Source: Aldehydirespirator sp965116865 (GTDB lineage Bacteria; Actinomycetota; Acidimicrobiia; Acidimicrobiales; Aldehydirespiratoraceae). From it: a stretch of DNA of 64,000 nucleotides. A program made the position numbers and the translations under genes. The stretch lies in NCBI GenBank assembly GCA_965116865.1, contig OZ220727.1:2046001-2110000 (forward strand), read 5' to 3'. Below are positions 48,471-56,411 of the stretch, piece by piece; the stretch's first letter is position 1; every line of letters starts with the position of its first letter. The notes under the pieces are model-generated. The model was not told where the DNA came from. It saw nothing but the letters and a program-made list of their open reading frames with translations, and made no database searches.

Positions 48471-48866
48471 CACCCCCGCGGCCGCCAGCGAACACACCAA
48501 CGAGTTCATGGGCTTGCCACGGGCGTGCTCGTCGGAGTGGCACACCCCCGCGGCCGCCAGCGAACACACCAACGAGTTCATGGGCTTGCCACGGGCGTGC
48601 TCGTCGGAGTGGCACACCCCCGCGGCCGCCAGCGAACACACCAACGAGTTCATGGGCTTGCCACGGGCGTGCTCGTCGGAGTGGCACACCCCCGCGGCCG
48701 CCAGCGAACACACCAACGAGTTCATGGGCTTGCCACGGGCGTGCTCGTCGGAGTGGCACACCCCCGCGGCCGCCAGCGAACACACCAACGAGTTCATGGG
48801 CTTGCCACGGGCGTGCTCGTCGGAGTGGCACACCCCCGCGGCCGCCAGCGAACACACCAACGAGAA
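48465..48866. repeat. 72-bp tandem array derived from an alcohol dehydrogenase
   Basis: Five to six copies of a 72-bp unit (equivalent positions at 48481, 48553 and on). On the minus strand each codes CSLAAAGVCHSDEHARGKPM (NSLV): the GVCHSDxH part is the first zinc-ligand motif of alcohol dehydrogenases. The array thus amplifies a coding piece of the neighbouring remnant. It ends 2-4 bp from the stop codon of the substrate-binding protein gene. Confidence 0.93.
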
Positions 48867-48867
48867 C

Positions 48868-50022
48868 CTACGTGGAGGGATCGTCGGGGAGGCTGATGTC
48901 GGGGTCGATGAACTCGTTGGTGAAGAGCTGATCGGCTGTCAGGTCCGAATCGATGTCCATGCCCGCGGCCCGCATGTCGTCGAGCACCTTGGCGATGCGC
49001 TCAGGAGCCATGTTGCCCACGATGCTGTCGGGACCGTTGCCGATCAGGCCGTAATGGCGCTTGGCCGAGTGCGAGAACTCGGCCAGATCCAGCGGGTACA
49101 CCCAGGAGTCGTCATACCGCTCGACCGCGTCCACGATGATCGCGTTGGCTCGGACGGGGTCGGCGTCGAAGTCGACCACAGCCTGCTGGATGATCGGCAC
49201 CAGCTTCTCGAGGCACGGACGCAGCTCCTCCATGTCGTCTGGGCGGACCCCGATGGTCTGGGAGTAGATCTGGAACCCGGCGTCGTGCAGGAGCTGGAAC
49301 GCCACCGGCTTGCCCCACTGTTCATGCACATGCTCGTAGGTGTACACCTCAGACGACGCGAAGCCCTGCTGAGCGATCGAGCCGCCCGCAGACACGAAAC
49401 GCGCCGGGCTGCCGTCGTAGGAGCCGTCGACCTGATCCGCCGACCAGATCCCCTGTGCCACGAAAACCTCAGCGAACGTCGCGTCGCTGAACACGTTGAT
49501 CGTGATGCCCTGCTCACCGAGATCGACGATGCCGGTCACATCGGGATAGGTGTCAGGATCCCACATGATCATCTGCGGATTGCGCTCCAGAGGGGCCACC
49601 ACCGACACCATCGGAGCCACGTCCCAGTGGTTCACCTGCCGGTCAGTGGACGCAAAGCCCAGATGGATCGAGTCGTCCACAACCATCTGCTGAGACACCG
49701 GCAAATACCCGATGGCCGGACCGCCCGTGCGGACCTCCCACTCGATGCCCAGGTCGGTGCCGCCGAGCATCATCGAGCCCCGAACGACCTTGGCGTCCGT
49801 GTCGACGGTGTAGTCGTCGCCGACCAGCTCGTACATGGCACCGTACTCAGACTCTGGGAACCAGTCCGTCTGCACCACCAGCGGCGACGGACAGATCCCG
49901 GCCAGCTCCCCCTCTTCTGCGGATGCTTCGGCGGTCTCCTCATCGTCGCCGCAGGCCGCGGCGACCAGTCCCAAGGCCAGCAACACTGCAAACCAGCGAA
50001 CCACATGCATTGTCTGTCTCAT
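48868..50022 (-). CDS. ABC transporter substrate-binding lipoprotein (NMT1/SsuA-like)
   Basis: A 384-aa periplasmic-type binding protein with a lipoprotein signal (LLALGLVAAACG, Cys near residue 23) and an acidic linker. The body has VVQTDWFPESEYGAMYELVG, a pattern of NMT1/THI5- and taurine/nitrate-type binding proteins, then IGYLPVSQQMVVDDSIHLGF, and RPCLEKLVPIIQQAVVDF. ATG at 50022 is preceded by AGGAGG at 5 nt. With the permease and ATPase upstream it forms an importer; the substrate (a small anion, sulfonate, pyrimidine or other) cannot be told. No TPP riboswitch was seen. Confidence 0.85.
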   Translation of the reverse strand: MRQTMHVVRWFAVLLALGLVAAACGDDEETAEASAEEGELAGICPSPLVVQTDWFPESEYGAMYELVGDDYTVDTDAKVVRGSMMLGGTDLGIEWEVRTGGPAIGYLPVSQQMVVDDSIHLGFASTDRQVNHWDVAPMVSVVAPLERNPQMIMWDPDTYPDVTGIVDLGEQGITINVFSDATFAEVFVAQGIWSADQVDGSYDGSPARFVSAGGSIAQQGFASSEVYTYEHVHEQWGKPVAFQLLHDAGFQIYSQTIGVRPDDMEELRPCLEKLVPIIQQAVVDFDADPVRANAIIVDAVERYDDSWVYPLDLAEFSHSAKRHYGLIGNGPDSIVGNMAPERIAKVLDDMRAAGMDIDSDLTADQLFTNEFIDPDISLPDDPST

Positions 50023-50157
50023 TCGGTCCTCCTGAGGACGGTCCGACCCGAGCCGGACGCTCTGTCACAGAGATCCCGCGGCGATGCCCGGGCACGGCAC
50101 TCCAGCAAGCTACACGCGTCTCCCAGGATGAAACACGCGAGGAGCGCCGGAGAAGCC

Positions 50158-50390
50158 CGTTGCCCAGAACCTCCACCCAGCCCAGAACCTCCACCCAGCC
50201 CAGAACCTCCACCCAGCCCAGAACCTCCACCCAGCCCAGAACCTCCACCCAGCCCAGAACCTCCACCCAGCCCAGAACCTCCACCCAGCCCAGAACCTCC
50301 ACCCAGCCCAGAACCTCCACCCAGCCCAGAACCTCCACCCAGCCCAGAACCTCCACCCAGCCCGGGAACTCCGCCTAGCCCGGGACCTCG
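50158..50390. repeat. 18-bp tandem array at the ABC permease 3' end
   Basis: About twelve copies of an 18-bp unit (CCCAGCCCAGAACCTCCA on the plus strand). On the minus strand the copy in the gene reads GAGGTCCCGGGCTAG (last codons and stop of the permease), then GAGTTCCCGGGCTGG, then ten or more GAGGTTCTGGGCTGGGTG. The stop TAG has become TGG in the copies. The array lies between the permease and the binding-protein gene. Confidence 0.96.
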
Positions 50391-51358
50391 GTCTCGTGCC
50401 ACTTGCCGACGACCATCTTCTGCAGCCAGCCGAAGGACCAGAACACGACGACGCCGAGGGCAGACGACATGATCACCGCGGTCAGCAGCTCCTCGCCTTC
50501 CAGCAGGTTCGCGTGCCTTCGAAGGAGGTGGCCGATGCCGGCCTCGCCCTTGCCGAAGAAGAAGTCGCCGACGATGGCACCGATCACCGACAGGCCGGCC
50601 GAGATGCGCAGCCCGGCGAACACAGCCGGCAGCGCGGCCGGGAACATCAGCTTTCGCAGCCGGGTCAAGCGACTGGCGTGGTGCAGCGTGAACAGGTCGT
50701 GCATGCCCCGCTCAGCCGACTGCAGCCCGAAGAGCGTGTTCATAATGATCGGGAACAGCGAGATGATGATGCACACGATCACACGGGCGGTGGTGCCGTA
50801 CCCCCACCAGAACCCGATCAGCGGCACGATGGCCAAGATGGGGATGGCCTGCAAGGTCACCGCGAACGGGAAGACGGCCCGCTCCACCATCTTGGCCTGG
50901 CTCATCATGGTGGCCAGGAAGAGCCCGATGGCGATGGCGATGGCCAGGCCGATCAGCGCCACCTGCGTGCTGTTCCACAGCGCTCTGAGGATCCGCGAGA
51001 AGTTCTCCCATTCCAAGAAGCCGACCTCCAGCACCCGGTGCGGCGGCTGGAGCAGGAACCGGCGGTGCTCCTCCAGCAGCACGTAGGAGACCAGGTACCA
51101 CAGACCCGTGAGGACGACGCCCAAAAAAACCGGCGGCAAGGCCAGCCGGGCCAGCGACTTCGGCCGGGAGGCGCCGGGCAGCGGACCGGGAGCGCCGACC
51201 AGGGTGCCCTTCTGCGGCCCGCGGTCCGGCGGCTGCCCGTCAGGGGGACGCCCCGCCTGGCCGGAGTCCCCGCCTAGGCGACGCCCCGGCGGCTGCCCGT
51301 CAGGGGGACCGTCCAGCCGCTCCGGTGCCGGGAGGGCAGCGTCGGGGGTCGCGGTCAT
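50375..51358 (-). CDS. ABC transporter permease (NitT/TauT type)
   Basis: A 327-aa integral membrane protein with about six transmembrane segments (e.g. LALPPVFLGVVLTGLWYLVS, VALIGLAIAIAIGLFLATMM, LFPIIMNTLFGLQSAERGMH) and the BPD loop SRLTRLRKLMFPAALPAVFA followed by GLRISAGLSVIGAIVGDFF, the EAA-type contact with the ATPase. The N-terminal ~60 residues carry a Pro/Gly repeat (PDGQPPGRR, PDGQPPDRG). It starts in a 4-bp overlap (ATGA) with the ATPase stop. Confidence 0.88.
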   Translation of the reverse strand: MTATPDAALPAPERLDGPPDGQPPGRRLGGDSGQAGRPPDGQPPDRGPQKGTLVGAPGPLPGASRPKSLARLALPPVFLGVVLTGLWYLVSYVLLEEHRRFLLQPPHRVLEVGFLEWENFSRILRALWNSTQVALIGLAIAIAIGLFLATMMSQAKMVERAVFPFAVTLQAIPILAIVPLIGFWWGYGTTARVIVCIIISLFPIIMNTLFGLQSAERGMHDLFTLHHASRLTRLRKLMFPAALPAVFAGLRISAGLSVIGAIVGDFFFGKGEAGIGHLLRRHANLLEGEELLTAVIMSSALGVVVFWSFGWLQKMVVGKWHETEVPG

Positions 51359-52089
51359 GATGAGGAACTTCGCAAAGCTAGGGAGATTTCGCCGCTCAGC
51401 AGAGCGAACTCGGGATCGAACCGCAGCTCAGGCTCGCGCGGGTAGTCGAACGGCACGTCGAATCCGGCCACGATCCGTCCCGGCCGGGCGGACATGACGT
51501 ACACCTTGGTGCTCATGAACACCGCCTCGCTGATCGAGTGGGTGATGAACAGCCCCGCGAACCCCTCCGACTGGAACAACCGCTGAGTCTCCTCGTTGAG
51601 GTGCTCACGGGTTATCTCGTCCACCGCGCCGAACGGTTCGTCGAACAGGAACAGCGGCGGCTTCAGCGTGAGGGTCCGGGCCAGCGAGGTCCGCATCCTC
51701 ATGCCGCCCGACAGCGACTTCGGATAATGGTTCTCGAAGCCGGTCAGCCCGACCACCGCGATTGCGGCCTCCGACAGTTTCCGGCGCTCGTCGGCGCCGA
51801 CTCCGTGAAGCTCCGAGAGCAGCTCGACGTTCTGGCGCACCGTGCGCCAGGGCAGCAGCGTGGCGTCCTGGAACACATAGCCGAGGCCGTCGCGATCGAC
51901 CTCGACGCGGCCCGCGGTCGGCTCCAGCAGTCCCGAGGCGATCCGCAGCAGCGTCGACTTGCCGCAGCCGGACGGACCGACGATCGTCACGAACTCGCCC
52001 CTGGCGATCGAGAGCGTCACGTCGCGCAGCGCCTCCGTGCCGTCGGGAAAGACCATGCCGGTCCCGTCGAACGACAGCGCTCCGTTCAT
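51355..52089 (-). CDS. ABC transporter ATP-binding protein (NitT/TauT type)
   Basis: A 244-aa ATPase: Walker A VGPSGCGKSTLL, Q-loop YVFQDATLLPW, signature KSLSGGMRMRTSLARTL, Walker B LFLFDEPFGAVDEITR, H-loop FITHSISEAV. The signature has GGMRMR where most relatives have GGMRQR, close to the norm. ATG at 52089 (MNGALSFDGTG). It is the first gene of the operon; a 72-bp array lies upstream of it, in what should be the promoter or leader. Confidence 0.92.
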   Translation of the reverse strand: MNGALSFDGTGMVFPDGTEALRDVTLSIARGEFVTIVGPSGCGKSTLLRIASGLLEPTAGRVEVDRDGLGYVFQDATLLPWRTVRQNVELLSELHGVGADERRKLSEAAIAVVGLTGFENHYPKSLSGGMRMRTSLARTLTLKPPLFLFDEPFGAVDEITREHLNEETQRLFQSEGFAGLFITHSISEAVFMSTKVYVMSARPGRIVAGFDVPFDYPREPELRFDPEFALLSGEISLALRSSSS

Positions 52090-52185
52090 GCCGGCAGTCG
52101 TCACCAGATCCGTCTCCCCCTGCGCAACGAGGACATGCACAGTTGCCGTGGGCGGTTGCCGACCCCGGCGGCGGCCATACGGTAA

Positions 52186-52446
52186 TGCTGGCCGCCATCG
52201 ACCAGACAGGTGAAATGTGAGAGTCCTCCCTGGAACTCGCTCTTGTGCTTCGGTCCGGAAGCCAGGCCATCGACCAGACAGGTGAAATGTGAGAGTCCTC
52301 CCTGGAACTCGCTCTTGTGCTTCGGTCCGGAAGCCAGGCCATCGACCAGACAGGTGAAATGTGAGAGTCCTCCCTGGAACTCGCTCTTGTGCTTCGGTCC
52401 GGAAGCCAGGCCATCGACCAGACAGGTGAAATGTGAGAGTCCTCCC
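52186..52446. repeat. 72-bp tandem array upstream of the ABC operon
   Basis: Copies begin at 52201, 52273, 52345 and 52417 (same base of the unit ACCAGACAGGTGAAATGTGA). Copies are identical. It is the one array in the window not at a gene 3' end: it lies about 100 bp upstream of the ATPase start. Any promoter for the operon would be inside or next to it. Confidence 0.95.
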
Positions 52447-52545
52447 GCCCGACGGCTGCGACCAGTCCGACCACGACCGCCGCATGGTGGACGCGGCGCC
52501 CCCGGACGCGACCGCATCCCGAAGACAGCACCGGCACCGGTCCGG

Positions 52546-53506
52546 GCCCCAGCAGCAGCGAAGGAACCCCACGTCCAAGCCCGAAGGACAGCCAGCGAAG
52601 CACCAACAACACTCCGGGCCCCAGCAGCAGCGAAGGAACCCCACGTCCAAGCCCGAAGGACAGCCAGCGAAGCACCAACAACACTCCAGGCCCCAGCAGC
52701 AGCGAAGGAACCCCACGTCCAAGCCCGAAGGACAGCCAGCGAAGCACCAACAACACTCCGGGCCCCAGCAGCAGCGAAGGAACCCCACGTCCAAGCCCGA
52801 AGGACAGCCAGCGAAGCACCAACAACACTCCAGGCCCCAGCAGCAGCGAAGGAACCCCACGTCCAAGCCCGAAGGACAGCCAGCGAAGCACCAACAACAC
52901 TCCAGGCCCCAGCAGCAGCGAAGGAACCCCACGTCCAAGCCCGAAGGACAGCCAGCGAAGCACCAACAACACTCCAGGCCCCAGCAGCAGCGAAGGAACC
53001 CCACGTCCAAGCCCGAAGGACAGCCAGCGAAGCACCAACAACACTCCAGGCCCCAGCAGCAGCGAAGGAACCCCACGTCCAAGCCCGAAGGACAGCCAGC
53101 GAAGCACCAACAACACTCCAGGCCCCAGCAGCAGCGAAGGAACCCCACGTCCAAGCCCGAAGGACAGCCAGCGAAGCACCAACAACACTCCAGGCCCCAG
53201 CAACGGCGAAGGAACCCCACGTCCAAGCCCGAAGGACAGCCAGCGAAGCACCAACAACACTCCAGGCCCCAGCAACGGCGAAGGAACCCCACGTCCAAGC
53301 CCGAAGGACAGCCAGCGAAGCACCAACAACACTCCAGGCCCCAGCAACGGCGAAGGAACCCCACGTCCAAGCCCGAAGGACAGCCAGCGAAGCACCAACA
53401 ACACTCCAGGCCCCAGCAACGGCGAAGGAACCCCACGTCCAAGCCCGAAGGACAGCCAGCGAAGCACCGACAACAGTCCGGGCCCCAGCAGCGGCGGAGG
53501 GACCCG
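52546..53506. repeat. 72-bp tandem array at the yqeC 3' end, 13 copies
   Basis: The longest array: about 13 copies of a 72-bp unit (AAGGAACCCCACGTCCAAGC at 52561, 52633 and on). Two sub-variants exist: CCCAGCAGCAGCG in the copies away from yqeC and CCCAGCAACGGCG in four near it, and a final partial copy stops at the yqeC stop codon (53507-53509). Long open frames across it arise from the stop-free, multiple-of-3 unit. Together with the previous array about 1.2 kb between yqeC and the ABC operon is repeat. Confidence 0.97.
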
Positions 53507-54241
53507 TCACTGGGACAGGGCGGCGGAGTCGTCGCCGGAGCGAACGATCACAAGCGACTCGGTCCCGCGCCGGTCGAGTTCGGCGACGAGTTCGGCCACC
53601 TGGGGAGCACCAGGCTCGGCACCGGCTACAGCCACTGTGAAGCGGGCGGAGCCAGGCACGTTCTTCAGCATCCCGACCGGGCTGGTGAGGGCGGCTGCGG
53701 CTCTCGCCGGCGTGAGCCGCTGGTAGGGCGAGCAGCCCGCCGCCGCGGCCACCCGCAGCGGTCGGTGGACCCGGTCGGCGATCACGTAGCCGAGCGCGTC
53801 GGCGCCGATGCACGCCACCACATGGGTGGACGACGAGGGGATGGGGGGCTCCCAGGGGGCGGGGGCGGTGAAGGGGCGGCGGCGGGCGCCGTCAGCCTCG
53901 ACGACCATGTGGTCGGCGGCCCCGACCGAGAACCAGCGATCGACTTCCGCGGGAGCGAACCCGAGTGCTTTGCGCCCGGCGGCGGCGCGCCACACCAGCA
54001 CGGCACCGTCATGGTCAAGAGCGGAGGCCAGTTCGTCGTCGGAGGGCCCGATCAGGCACGGGAACCCGCCGGTGCGGTGGAGCCCCATGCGGGTGGTGGT
54101 GGTGAGCAGCGTGCGGGCCGGCAGGCTGCGGCCCAACGCGAACAGCAGAGTCGTCTTGCCGCCCCCGCCGACCAGCGACACCAACGACCGACGCCCCAGC
54201 CCGAGCGCCCCGGAGGCGCCGACCAGGTCGGTGGTGCGCAC
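53507..54241 (-). CDS. yqeC: Selenium-cofactor protein YqeC
   Basis: A 244-aa protein of the YqeC family, which is associated with selenium-dependent molybdenum hydroxylases. The N-terminus has the P-loop-like LVSLVGGGGKTTLLFALGRS and TTTTRM, then DHMVVEADGARRRPFTAPAP (family motif with EADGA), and HVVACIGADALGYVIADRVH. It lies one short gene away from tRNA-Sec, which supports selenium use. No molybdenum hydroxylase gene is in the window. Confidence 0.85.
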   Translation of the reverse strand: MRTTDLVGASGALGLGRRSLVSLVGGGGKTTLLFALGRSLPARTLLTTTTRMGLHRTGGFPCLIGPSDDELASALDHDGAVLVWRAAAGRKALGFAPAEVDRWFSVGAADHMVVEADGARRRPFTAPAPWEPPIPSSSTHVVACIGADALGYVIADRVHRPLRVAAAAGCSPYQRLTPARAAAALTSPVGMLKNVPGSARFTVAVAGAEPGAPQVAELVAELDRRGTESLVIVRSGDDSAALSQ

Positions 54242-54256
54242 GGCTCCCGCCGCTGG

Positions 54257-54466
54257 TCAGGTCTCCCGGATCTTGCGGGCGAGCACGACGAACACTGCCA
54301 CCAGCGCGCCCAGGATGATGAGCCGTTTGAAGTTCTTCACGGCCGGAAGCGTAGCGGCGCGGCCCGCCGCGGCCACGAACCGTTCCGACCGCATCGCCGT
54401 TGCCGCCGCCGGCGCATCCACGAGCGTGCCCGCCTCGAGTGTCTTCCGGTCTGACTGGGTGGGCAC
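54257..54466 (-). CDS. Small single-pass membrane protein
   Basis: A 69-aa frame with a Ser/Ala-rich first half and one hydrophobic helix (RLIILGALVAVFVVLARKIR) near the C-terminus. It is 15 bp from yqeC on the same strand. Unrecognised; it may be a real small protein, since the spacing and membrane helix are orderly. Confidence 0.5.
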   Translation of the reverse strand: MPTQSDRKTLEAGTLVDAPAAATAMRSERFVAAAGRAATLPAVKNFKRLIILGALVAVFVVLARKIRET

Positions 54467-54479
54467 TCCTTTGGCTTGG

Positions 54480-54634
54480 AGGAGTGGGGGAGGGCGAGCT
54501 CCACCATGAAGGTCTCATAGCCTCCACCCGAACCACCGGATCCGCGCCCTCCCCCACTCCGGCGAACGCGACTGGAAACTGCTCGACACCCTCGGCCCGG
54601 CCTGAAACGCGGAGAGATGGATATCCTGTCGCTC
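54480..54634. mobile_element. ISL3 tail and inverted repeat beside tRNA-Sec
   Basis: GGAGTGGGGGAGGGCG (54480-54495) is repeated inverted at about 54545-54560. Next, 54563-54605 codes ERDWKLLDTLGPA and a stop, the end of an ISL3-type transposase, and 54602-54616 (TGAAACGCGGAGAG) equals the end of the remnant at 27369. It finishes 18 bp before the tRNA-Sec gene. No other gene is seen in 54467-54634. Confidence 0.6.
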
Positions 54635-54730
54635 GGAGGTGTCTGAGCGCCTGGTGGGCTCCCCCGCCTTCAAAGCGGGTGGGACGGGCGATCCCCGTCC
54701 GGCGGGTTCGATTCCCGTCCACCTCCGCCA
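54635..54730 (+). tRNA. selC: tRNA-Sec (TCA)
   Basis: GGAGGTG (54635) pairs with CACCTCC (54720-54726), with G and an encoded CCA after it. The long form includes an extended D arm, anticodon arm CCCGCCTTCAAAGCGGG with anticodon TCA, a long variable arm (GGGACGGGCGATCCCCGTCC) and T arm CGGGTTCGATTCCCG. These are the features of bacterial selenocysteine tRNA. selA, selB and selD are not in the window. Confidence 0.92.
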
Positions 54731-55080
54731 CAACTAGTGCAGAAAATGCCCTTTGAAGTATGAGAATATAATCGCACTCCATTTGCATTATTACATCAGA
54801 TACTCTAACTATCTCAGCACCTGCGTCTCAACCACCCTTGGGCAGCACCAAAGACACGTCTCTGTCTGAGGTCGAACACACCCGACCGCGGCGAGTGGCA
54901 ACTATCCCGAGCCATGCATGTAACCGGGCTCTGACCTGCTCGCCGCAGCGATCACCCCGGGCACTCGACAAGGCGCGAGTGGGAGCCGATCACGCGCTCC
55001 CACGAAGCGGTACCCCAGAAGCTCGCGCCTGCGGTCCACGGTGCGATAGGCGTCCGGCTAGTGCATGCTCGCGGTAGTCG
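54731..55080. other. Intergenic, partly AT-rich, no gene
   Basis: About 350 bp between tRNA-Sec and the IS630 element. 54745-54815 is distinctly AT-rich compared with the rest of the window. No coding frame or repeat is supported. Confidence 0.6.
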
Positions 55081-56198
55081 TATGGCTGTGTTAGGGTCGG
55101 GTTATGACTGTTCCTAGGACTTTGAAGGTGTGCGAGGCTGATCGGGCGGTGCTGGAGGCGCGGGTGGCTGCGTCGACGACGCCGCGGCGGGATTGGCAGC
55201 GTGCCAAGGTGGTGCTGATGGCCGCTGAGGGGCTGTCGTCTCCGGTGATCGGCAAGGCGGTGGGCCTGAACCGCAACCAGGTGGACGTGTGGCGGCGCCG
55301 CTACGGCGAGGCGGGCCTGGGCGGGCTCGCGGACCGGCCGCGCTCGGGCCGGCCGCGTGTGTATGGGCCCGCGGAGAGGCTGGCTTTGGTCAAGACGATC
55401 ACGACGCGGCCCCCCGAGGCGGGCCAGCTCGGCGGGCGGCGGCTCAAGGCCCGCATGTCGATGCCCGAGGTCGGCCGGATCATGCGCGAGGACCTCGGCA
55501 TCGCGATCTCGGACTCGCAGGTGTGGCGGATCTGCACCTCGATGGGCCTCAAGCCGCAGCAGGTGCGCTCGTGGATGACCTCCCATGACCCCGACTTCGA
55601 CGCCGAGGCCGCCGACGTCTGCGGGCTGTACCTCGACCCGCCGGACAACTGGGCGGTGTTCAGCGTCGACGAGAAGACCGCCATACAGGCCAAGAGCCGC
55701 GTCGGCGCGACCCGCCCGGCGCGGCCCGCCGACGGCGCCGCCGCCGGGCGGGTCGCCCGACAGGAGTTCGAGTACCGCCGCCACGGCACCAAGGCACTGT
55801 TCGCCGCGTTCGAGTGCGCCACCGGCGAAGTCGTCGCCGCGCCCACAGACTCGGTCCGCTCGGACAACTTCGTGGCGTTCCTCGCCGAGCTGGACTCCAT
55901 GGTGCCCGCCCACCTCGAGCTGCGCTGCATCGTCGACAACCCCGCCACCCACTGCACCGCCGCCGTCGAGGAGTTCCTCGACGGCCACCACCGCGTGTTC
56001 CTGCACCGCGCCCCCACCCACGCATCCTGGCTCAACCAGATCGAGATGTGGTTCTCCATCCTCACCCGACAACTCCTCGACACAGCCGAGTTCGCCCACA
56101 CCAGCGACCTCGCCGGAGCCATCCTCGACCACATCGACGACTACAACAACCGGGCCAAACCCTTCAAATGGACCTACCACCCAAACTAACAGCCACAG
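55081..56198 (+). mobile_element. IS630-family insertion sequence
   Basis: A ~1.1-kb element with imperfect inverted ends (left TATGGCTGTGTTAG, right CTAACAGCCACA) and one complete transposase gene. The exact outer bases are uncertain by a few positions. It differs from the element of the MITEs. Confidence 0.7.
55104..56189 (+). CDS. IS630-family transposase
   Basis: A 361-aa protein: N-terminal helix-turn-helix (AKVVLMAAEGLSSPVIGKAV, RNQVDVWRRRYGEAGLGGLA), and the DDE domain with Asp in FSVDEKTAIQAKS, Asp in RCIVDNPATH and Glu in LNQIEMWFSILTRQLL. The single uninterrupted frame and intact triad suggest an active element. It precedes the methyltransferase gene by 220 bp. Confidence 0.92.
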   Translation: MTVPRTLKVCEADRAVLEARVAASTTPRRDWQRAKVVLMAAEGLSSPVIGKAVGLNRNQVDVWRRRYGEAGLGGLADRPRSGRPRVYGPAERLALVKTITTRPPEAGQLGGRRLKARMSMPEVGRIMREDLGIAISDSQVWRICTSMGLKPQQVRSWMTSHDPDFDAEAADVCGLYLDPPDNWAVFSVDEKTAIQAKSRVGATRPARPADGAAAGRVARQEFEYRRHGTKALFAAFECATGEVVAAPTDSVRSDNFVAFLAELDSMVPAHLELRCIVDNPATHCTAAVEEFLDGHHRVFLHRAPTHASWLNQIEMWFSILTRQLLDTAEFAHTSDLAGAILDHIDDYNNRAKPFKWTYHPN

Positions 56199-56411
56199 AA
56201 CTCGCGCGCGTGACCACTAGAGCGGCCTCTAGGTCCTCGACCGAGGGCAAGCGGACACCGCATCCGCCCCCAAGGTCGGTGTCACACCACCCGCGGACAC
56301 TATGGGCATGCGGACACTAAGACCAGGGATCGGCAGACGGGCCCCGCAGCCCGGCTATCGTTGCCTAGTGGCCGCGCTAAGGAACGACGGTCCGGCGACT
56401 GGGGCTAGCCG

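Noticed and set aside
52090..52200. TPP or other riboswitch upstream of the NMT1-like transporter
   Set aside because: I could not find the conserved CTGAGA core or the thi-box in the leader; only the tandem array is there.
48465..53506. CRISPR array at the regular repeats
   Set aside because: The whole unit repeats with no alternation of constant repeat and unique spacers, and no cas genes are present.
51605..54454. Very long repetitive frames (collagen- or PPE-like) across the 72-bp arrays
   Set aside because: They exist on both strands and in several frames because the unit is stop-free and divisible by 3. None has a credible start or conserved domain, and one strand already carries the ABC ATPase and yqeC.
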